Source of the DNA: Nomia melanderi | Lineage: Eukaryota > Arthropoda > Insecta > Hymenoptera > Halictidae | Length of the DNA: 64,000 nucleotides | Assembly: GCF_051020985.1 (NCBI RefSeq) | Contig: NC_135010.1 | Location: 11,530,001 to 11,594,000 of the forward strand | Direction of reading: 5' to 3' | Program-made: the position numbers and the translations under genes | In this document: piece by piece, positions 57,274 through 64,000 of the stretch | How positions within the stretch are numbered: the stretch's first letter is position 1 | Layout: each line of letters starts with the position of its first letter | Notes under the pieces: model-generated | Seen by the model: only the letters and a program-made list of their open reading frames with translations | Database searches by the model: none | Told to the model about the DNA's origin: nothing

Positions 57274-58059
57274 TGTTTCTCTTCTAAACTAAGTTTCTCC
57301 ACTCGTTTCATCGATTCATCGATAATTCGAATAATCAGAGGTACACGATTTCCTTCGATGCGCAAAGACCTCGATTAGAACGCTCTCCCACGGAAACTCT
57401 CGGAGTGATCTACAACTGTTCGCACTGGAGACTCCCGACAAATAACGGCAGGAATCCAGTCCGCCCTGCCGGACGACGAGGAAATCAGTTACTCCGGCCC
57501 AGGGCGCGACTGCGAAGGGTTAATCTTCCGGCCCGATAGCCGCGTCCTCTCTTTCGATCCGAGAGCGGGTCGTCTCCGCGGGGCGAAATAGAGCGAGTCG
57601 CGCCGGAGGGAACGAGAGAGGAACAACGAGGCTCTCGGAATACGCGGACCGGGCGCATTTGTCACCGAGCTGAGACGTTGTGGCGAGCTGATATAAATAG
57701 GCGTACCGGTGACAAACGACCGGTTCTTACGGGAAAATAAGCAAACACAGCGCCAGCCGCGGGGATAGGGTGTTCCGTTGTAGGTGTCCGACGCGTCGGG
57801 TCACCGTCTCCCCCTCGTGCCCGGTGCCGGGGCAGACTAGAGTCCTTATCAACCCGTGATGGAAGGAAGCCGGCCTGCTCGACGTCTTTTCAATACCAGC
57901 TGTCTAGGGCCATCCAATTGCGACCGCGTAGATCGTCGCGGACGGAAGGAAACGTGGAAGATAATTTATCAAATTCGTAATACTCGTTTCTAGGAGTGAT
58001 AAATCTAGCTCTGCTGTATCGCTAATGGAAACTCCGCGATCGAATGTTTTTGCTAATTA
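57274..58059. other. GC-rich unique block with a TATA-like word
   Basis: CpG-rich 57350-57960. TATAAATAG at 57692-57700 lies in GC-rich surroundings. No downstream reading frame of note. Confidence 0.45.
57692..57700 (+). promoter_or_regulatory. Weak candidate TATA box
   Basis: TATAAATAG followed by GC-rich sequence matches the insect TATA consensus. No initiator motif or transcript is visible, and similar words at 34781-34788 and 50837-50845 show it can occur by chance. Confidence 0.15.
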
Positions 58060-58290
58060 TTAACATGTTCAGTGCCACGCGATTTCACGAAGCAACATAC
58101 GGGAAACGAAAAAAGATATATTGAATTATTGGATTAAATTGCGTTATTGTTGCAGCACGTTTGTCTTGTCGAACGTCACTGCGTTAGGTGATATTATTTA
58201 TAAAATATGTCTTCGAACAGGTACCGTTCAGTTCAATGAATTATAGTGATTTGGGGTCACCGGTGACCCCCATGGTATTCAACGTGTTAA
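58060..58290 (-). mobile_element. TTAA-flanked MITE, family F (complete, reference copy)
   Basis: TTAA at 58060-58063 and 58287-58290. Left TTAACATGTTCAGTGCC; right, reversed, TTAACACGTTGAATACC. Just inside the right end is the palindrome GGGGTCACCGGTGACCCC. 231 bp. Confidence 0.75.
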
Positions 58291-58433
58291 ACATCAAGGA
58301 AATTTATATTCAATCTATAACATAACATAGAATTTCCTCGATACTAAACTTGATTGTACGCTCCATTTTACTGTGTCCAATAAAAAACACGATCATTCTA
58401 TATGTTACGAGCAAGATGATAAAGGAGTTATAC

Positions 58434-58646
58434 TTAACCCTTTGCGGACGAATGTCGACATTTCAGCGAGATGAAATTTTTGTATTTGTAAGACTACGTC
58501 GCAGACAGATGATTCAGTTACTCGAACAGCAAGAGATCCTCACGTAATTTCCTTTTTTTATATTAATCAAACATTTGATATATAATTCAGCTTTATCTGC
58601 TGAAGGTTTTGTAAATTTCAAAGAATCTTCGTCCGCAAAGGGTTAA
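58434..58646 (+). mobile_element. TTAA-flanked MITE, family B (complete, reference copy)
   Basis: TTAA at 58434-58437 and 58643-58646. Termini TTAACCCTTTGCGGACGAA and reversed TTAACCCTTTGCGGACGAAG: 19 identical bases. The 12-bp perfect palindrome AATGTCGACATT is inside the left end only. 213 bp. Confidence 0.85.
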
Positions 58647-58953
58647 TCCCCTTATTATGTGTAATTATTCTCCAATAATTTCCAGATTAATCGAATTTAC
58701 CGTAACATATACAGGGTGGAAATTCTAAAGCGTTACAGTCGAATATCTCCGAAAATATTGATTATACATTGACACATGTTATGTTTTGGTGTGAATGTTC
58801 GAAGGCACGAACTAAGTTCGCTATTATCAATGTATTATCTCCGAATGAAATTTCCACTTAAAGTAGAATGGACAACTCTGCTGCTTTTCTTCTAAATAGT
58901 CGATAGTCAAACATTACGAGCTTAGTAGCAAAAGTAAGTAGTCAAGGGGTTAA
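58643..58953. mobile_element. Possible TTAA element between B and F
   Basis: TTAATCCCCTTATTA at the left and, reversed, TTAACCCCTTGACTAC at the right. It shares TTAA with the B element before and the F element after. 311 bp. The terminal match is short, so it may be only the gap between two insertions. Confidence 0.35.
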
Positions 58954-59095
58954 CACGTTGAATGCCATGGGGGTCGTGAACTCAACCGAATCGGATTGCT
59001 ATAATTCATTCGATTAAATGATTATTTGAAAAGTTTTCTATATTACAATACAACTGAATTATTAACGAATCGGACTTTCATTCACCCGGGTCCCA
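58950..59095 (+). mobile_element. MITE family F, left half
   Basis: TTAACACGTTGAATGCCATGG then GGGGTCGTGAAC, a decayed F palindrome. F-like to about 59060. No right end found before GC-rich unique DNA. Confidence 0.5.
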
Positions 59096-59581
59096 ACAAT
59101 GGTTACAGCGTCGGTCCCCGGAGGGACGTTCGCGAGGCAGGCGGCCTTGGGCGCACGAGGAAAGGTGGCCACCGTACATTTGGAAGGCATTAACGCGTCA
59201 CTTCGGGAATCCGACAGGGCCGACGAAACGACGCTCATTAAAATTCCATCGGGTAGTCCCCGACCCGGGCCGACGTCTCATCGGCTTTATGAGTTCCGCG
59301 TGTGTGTCACCGCGCGTCGCGAGGCCTCCGCATCTGTCCCGGAGAACGGGCCGGCGCGACGGCGAACGGGACAAAGAACGTTCGTCCGGGGCCGTGTTCT
59401 AGCGCGGCGTGAATCGTCGGACGGTGACAGGAAGCTTGTCCAAACAGAGCCCGGAATACTTATCAGCGCGTAAACTCGAGTGTCGAAACAGTTAGGCGGC
59501 CCGGAGTTTTCGGGGAGCTGATCGCCGCGAGGAACACGTGGAGAGGTCTAACATGGGGGTGAATTAACGAATGGAATTTCT
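59096..59581. other. GC-rich unique block
   Basis: Contains a 124-codon plus-strand frame (59099-59473) with no recognisable domain. The context of MITEs on both sides does not support a gene. Confidence 0.4.
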
Positions 59582-59809
59582 TTAACACGATCGCCGCAGG
59601 ATTTCGTGGAGGAAAATAGATAAAATGAAGAAATATGATATTAAATCGTATTGAATTGTGTTGTTATTGTTGCATGTTCTTTTAGCTAAATGTCATAAGT
59701 AGCATTATTTGTAATAGAAACGTCTCCAAATAATCGTCGTCTAATTGAGTGAACTATGGTAATTCGGTTTGATTGGGAGTTATCGGTGACCCACGGCAGT
59801 CAGTGTTAA
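59582..59809 (-). mobile_element. TTAA-flanked MITE, family F (complete)
   Basis: TTAA at 59582-59585 and 59806-59809. Left TTAACACGATCGCCGCAGG; right, reversed, TTAACACTGACTGCCGTGG with half the palindrome (GGTCACCG) retained. 228 bp. Shares its right TTAA with the D element. Confidence 0.7.
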
Positions 59810-60010
59810 CCAGTTAACTGCGGAATTTAGTTGGAAAGACGTTCTGCACACAATAAAATCGAAAAACGCACGATGAGTGCACGTAGAGTGTTTTAATGAA
59901 AGATCAAAGCGAAACAAAGAATTACATGTTTATGTGAAAAAATCAAGAATTAGTATCATGTCAAGCTTTACGATGACGTGTACACTCGTCAAATACAGTT
60001 AACTGGTTAA
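59806..60010. mobile_element. TTAA-flanked MITE, family D (complete)
   Basis: TTAA at 59806-59809 and 60007-60010. Termini TTAACCAGTTAACTG are perfectly inverted over 15 bp. 205 bp. Interior in reverse order to 40321-40541 (TTACATGTTTATGTGAAAAAAT). Confidence 0.8.
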
Positions 60011-61116
60011 AGTGAAGGCTGTGACATTTGGAAACGAAGGGAGAAAGCGGGACGGTTGAAGTATGTAGCTGGTTGTCGGAGAGTTTTGATCATTTCTAGG
60101 GTAATGGGAGTGATTAACACTATTTCTACCGAAGATGTCGACAGACGTCTTTTGAAATTTCAATTTAAAGTTATTTTAAGCTTTGCCGTGTATTCTGAAT
60201 TGACTTCTCGACTTTTTCAGTAACGATTGTAAGATTAACTGTAAGAAATGTCCAAGATTCGAGGAAAGGTAATTCAACTGAGAAAATAATTTTCAGCTAA
60301 AGCTTCACGAGGTGTCTTTTGACTCCTGTTATGAAAAAGATAACTGTTTCCCTGAGTTATCGAAGGAATTGATTGAAGAATAGCTAATTGGTAAAGTTCA
60401 AATGGATGCAATCTTAGATTTTCCATGGAGGAACTTGAAAACGTCGATTTAAGGTAGCCTTAGTGTCAACTTTGTAATGAATTGTAGTAAATTGTCAAGT
60501 GGAAATCATTTGAGACACATTATGAGTTGTTTTATAGTATCCTGGACTACTATAAGTTGTCGCATTGTTTTCTATAGACGTTAACTATTAATCTATAGTC
60601 AATTTCTAGGAATACATTGTTTCATTTGACGAAAGAAGTAGCTAGAGTTAAATTACATCTTCGAAAACGAAGAGCTGCTCATTTTAATGCTTCGCCTTCT
60701 TCCCGCCGCTGACGCATTTATTTACAGCGGCCGTAGCAAAAGTTCTTCATCATCGTGGCGCAACACATTCAACAGAATATTCCGCACACGCTCGGCCGAT
60801 GCGTCAAAACTGTTCAGCGCCGAAAGGGTAAATTAAAAGGCACGGCGAACTCGGAGCGCCGCGATGCCCTAAACACCGCTCGTCCGGGTCGACGAGTAAT
60901 TACCGAGTCGAACTAATCCCTCCCCGCGGTCTCGGAAGAACGCCGCGGAAGAGCCGGCCGGAATTTTAATCAGCGATTTAACTGGTCGGTTGGAAACACA
61001 GAAAGACGAACAAAGAAAAAGAAATACGGTAAACTCGGCGACGTTACACCGTGAGATAATCCTTTGTCCCGTGAGCTACTCTTACTATCTTGGAAACATT
61101 AGCGTCTCTCCTCTTA
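60011..61116. other. AT-rich then GC-rich unique block
   Basis: A possible lone terminus TTAACACTATTTCTACC at 60114 has no clear partner. Bases 60700-60960 are GC-rich. No gene recognised. Confidence 0.4.
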
Positions 61117-61507
61117 TTAACCCTTTGCACTCGAAATGTGACTCTCAGTCACCATTTGATTTGATATAACAAAATTAAAGTGTTCTATATTATTAAGTCT
61201 AATGCATCAATATATGAAATATCTCTATGAAATAGATGTTTCTTAATGTTATTATTCTACTATTATCTGAATAATAATGTTAAGATAATAATAGAATACT
61301 AATATTAAGATAATAATAGGATAATAATATTAAGATAATAATAGGACAATAATATTAAGATAATAACAGAATAATAATATTAAGATAATAATACAATAAT
61401 AATATTAATATTCTATTATTATCTTAATATTATTATTGTTCCTCAATTCCTAACGTTCATTTCATCAAAAAGTTCCTAACAAAAAGCTTCCAAGCGCAAA
61501 GACTTAA
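61117..61507 (+). mobile_element. MITE family A with internal AT minisatellite
   Basis: TTAACCCTTTGCACTCG with TGTGACTCTCAGTCACCA at the left; right end decayed (CCAAGCGCAAAGACTTAA). The interior is expanded at 61240-61440 by ~24-bp units of TAATATTAAGATAATAATAG, finishing in an inverted copy, making the element 391 bp. Confidence 0.65.
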
Positions 61508-62582
61508 GTATCATTCAAAGCCGTTCCTAGTAATCACCTAAAAACCATCAACTTCAACCTCCAAACACCACTGTTCGCCATTCCCCACAGCCGCGTCTCC
61601 CCCCGAAGATCAAATCGAACAATAACCAAACAACGAGATGATCAAGATGTATAGTCTCGCCAACGTCCCCAGGAGACCCAAGAGAACCGCATCAAACTCG
61701 CCGACCACCTGACAGCGAATCAACCCTCCCCGCCGCGGTGTTCGAAGTTCACCGTTACCAGGAGACATCGACGACGCCGCTTAATTTCGACGTAGTTCGA
61801 CCGTTAAAGAGGAGCTTTAAGACGCCGGCTGGCGAAGAGGGGGGCGGCGGCGGGTATATTCCCGGGGAGGGTGAATTGCGGGCTTAAGACCGCAGAAGCA
61901 GCCCTGCCGCGTCGCTCCACGCATATCAAACACCTCGGAGCTTCCTCTATCCGCCGTTCTGTCACCTTCTTCCGTCCCGGCGTCTTTGACCTCTCGCCCC
62001 CTCGCCCCCCCGCCGCCGGGTCCACGACAGTATCGCTCCCTTCCGCGCTTTGTCCCGGGGTCGGGGGACGGATTACCCGATATTACGTGGGTTTTGACGG
62101 CTCGCCTCGAGTGGAAGCTCGTAAAATAAACGGGCGGCGACGCCTAGTATCGTCGAGCAGATGGCCCCGGGGCCGAGGCACCGGCCTGGTTTCCGTGGAT
62201 CCCGGCTTCCGCGAGAGGTGAAAACCGCCCGCGAGGCTGCCCATCCCTCGGGCTCGTGTTATAAGATTATTAAGACGCGTTTGGGGGCCTGGCGAGAGCA
62301 ATATTCCCGAAGGAGGGAACGTTCACCCTGCTCCCTCTGCGCTATGGCCTCCCGCGCGCGCCTCGCCGGCCGTATCATTGTTTCTCTGCCTGGGCGCTGA
62401 CTGCTTAACGGCTGGAAATATTGCGCCCCGGGACTGGCATAAAAATATTTCTCGGTAATGGAGGCATACCGGGGGTTGCCTGCGTTCCTCGAACGACGCA
62501 CCCGCAATATTCGCGGTGATGTTATGCGTGAGTTTTTGGCTACGGCCTGGGGATACGTCCTGAGAACCTGTGTCCCGTGACT
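61508..62582. other. GC-rich unique block
   Basis: CpG-rich 61720-62530, frames on both strands, no recognisable domain. Confidence 0.45.
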
Positions 62583-63070
62583 GAATGACAGTTACCCTTG
62601 ATGCTTCGAGGGTGTCGGGTATGAAGGTCTTCGTGCTTTGAGGTTAGAACTGTTTAGATTCATATGGGAATAGAAGTTTCATGCGATGTGAATATTTATA
62701 CCGTTGGAATTCGGGTGAATGACGTGAAGTCCGATTCGTTAGTAATAATTATATGACAGTTACCCTTGATGCTAGGTTCCTCGAGGGTGTAGGGTATGAA
62801 GGTCTTCGTGCTTTGAGGTCCAAGTGTTTAGATTCATGTGGAAATAGAAATTTCATTTATGGAAATATTTCTACTTATAGCTTAATCTAACTCGATTCCG
62901 CAATATAAAGTTTCCAAGTCGAAGTAAATATTTATGAATCCTTATAATCGGTTTAGCTTATTCCGTGAAATACGTTAACAAATATTAAATCTCAGTTGTG
63001 CGATATGAAATTCCTCTGCCTCCACGTCGAAGTAAATATTTATGAAACTGGTTTATCTTACTCCGAACAG
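62583..63070. repeat. Two imperfect tandem duplications
   Basis: TGACAGTTACCCTTGATGC through GGTATGAAGGTCTTCGTGC and TTTAGATTCATaTGG at 62586-62690 recurs at 62754-62860. Then GTCGAAGTAAATATTTATGAA with GGTTTAgCTTA at 62920-62965 recurs at 63027-63062. Confidence 0.75.
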
Positions 63071-64000
63071 TAAAATACATTCGCAAACAAGCGCGAATCG
63101 ATCTCGACTAAGCCCAGTCCAGAGCGTCCACCGGTTCGAAATAAAAATTTCACGGAATCCTTGACCGGTGCCCTGCGCACCGAAATTCGCAGCGCGGCGA
63201 GCCGGGTCGCGATGCATCACCGCGAGACAACAGGAAAATTCCGGCTCCCCGCGGTATCGCAACAGCCGGGGGCAACGGTCGTCATCCATCATCCAATCGA
63301 CTGTGCCCGCGATATTTTCCCGGCGGGCAGCGCGGCGCAACGGTACACATTATTTCCATCGCGGCAAGAAGCTGGCCGGGCCGCGGCGGAATGTAAATAC
63401 CCCGGGTCCGGGGCAAAGAATAACGAAACCAGCCCCGTCCGTCGATCCGTTGCAGCGGAATTCCTCGAGCGTAACTCTCGGTAGCTCTCAGCGGAGCAGC
63501 GTCGAGTGCAAAGGTCAGGGAGGAGGTCTTGCGCCGAGGGGAACAGGAACCGGAGAAGAAGGAAAGCGAAGAAAGAAGGTAAAAAGGCTGGAGAACTCTA
63601 GCTCGCCGGAGGAGCCCGAAGCGGAGGGAGGACGAGCGCCGCTCCCCGGATAGGAGGGAAAGGGACGGCGCGGGTGGCTCGAGAGGTCGCCAGGAATATT
63701 TACATTGGACGGTCTTTCTTCGGTGCGCCGCTATTATCAATATTCATAATCCGGAGCTGGAGACATCCGTGGAACGTGCAGCACGCCGGCCTCATGCGGC
63801 GAGCCGGAGGAAATAAAAAGCGGAGGACCGAAACGAGCAGGAGAAAAAACGACCGAGGAATTAGGGGAATCGAAGAAAGAAAGAGAGATGGGGCCCAGAG
63901 AGCGAGCGGCGGGACGACGAGGGAGCGCTCGGAGCGCACGGCCACGGAGAAGAGGGGCCTAACCGCAAAAGAGCCAAATCGACGGGTAAATACGTTGTTG
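63071..64000. other. GC-rich to purine-rich unique block
   Basis: CpG-rich to 63500, then GA-rich plus strand. Overlapping frames on both strands, none recognised. Confidence 0.45.

Noticed and set aside
58700..58870. Sequence beginning ACAGGGTGGAAATTC, resembling common insect repeat starts
   Set aside because: Only one copy is present in the window and no ends could be defined.
59099..59473. 124-codon frame with clean start and stop
   Set aside because: No recognisable family, isolated between MITE remnants in GC-rich DNA where such frames occur by chance.

Overview
This window reads as non-coding nuclear DNA from an insect, most likely a hymenopteran such as a bee. That is inferred from three things: GC-rich, CpG-rich blocks alternate sharply with AT-rich blocks, CpG is not depleted as it would be in a vertebrate, and there are no bacterial-style gene arrays. 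I could not recognise any protein-coding gene, tRNA, rRNA or CRISPR array. Open frames are all short (the longest is 242 codons). They overlap on both strands in GC-rich DNA or are translations of simple repeats, and none shows a domain I recognise. Small exons inside a very large intron cannot be excluded by reading alone.

What the window does hold is a dense population of short (about 160-310 bp) non-autonomous DNA transposons (MITEs) with TTAA at both ends. I sort them provisionally as A to M by their terminal inverted repeats: A TTAACCCTTTGCACTCG, B TTAACCCTTTGCGGACG, C TTAACACTAGGTTTACGG, D TTAACCAGTTAACTG, E TTAACCCCTTGGCCTA, F/L TTAACACGnnnnntGCC, G TTAACCCCTTGAACTCTG, H TTAACACTAGAACTACC, plus I, J, K and M. 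TTAA target duplications with CCY or CAC termini are the hallmark of the piggyBac superfamily, so that assignment is made by family knowledge; no transposase is present. In families A, B, C, F, G and H one end only carries a short palindrome about 15-40 bp inside the TTAA, and I use that end to give strand (palindrome end on the left is '+'). Elements are often nested at internal TTAA sites or abut by sharing one TTAA. Several nestings have an unoccupied relative elsewhere in the window, so insertion sites can be read directly.

Layout: 1-7.9 kb GC-rich unique DNA with MITEs E, A, C, I-in-J and H and the first GAAATAGAAAC minisatellite. 7.9-15 kb GC-rich blocks, a 190-bp tandem array, the second GAAATAGAAAC array, and B and G/H elements. 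15-19 kb three tandem arrays. 19-29 kb F/L, G, K and G/K/H composite elements, plus simple repeats. 29-41 kb A, C, D, B and H elements, a 240-bp tandem array and large GC-rich blocks. 41-49 kb K, H, C, M, fold-back K and A elements. 49-54 kb a duplicated segment carrying a 128-bp polyA-tailed retro-insertion with a hammerhead-ribozyme-like core, then a run of nested and tandem A elements. 54-58 kb a long GC-rich block and a 350-bp near-perfect palindrome. 58-64 kb F, B and D elements, an AT minisatellite inside an A element, and GC-rich DNA.

There is no gene network to describe. The biology visible here is transposon biology: repeated TTAA-directed insertion, self-nesting, and apparent re-amplification of composite elements. 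All coordinates were read by eye; ends of degenerate elements and tandem arrays may be off by several bases.
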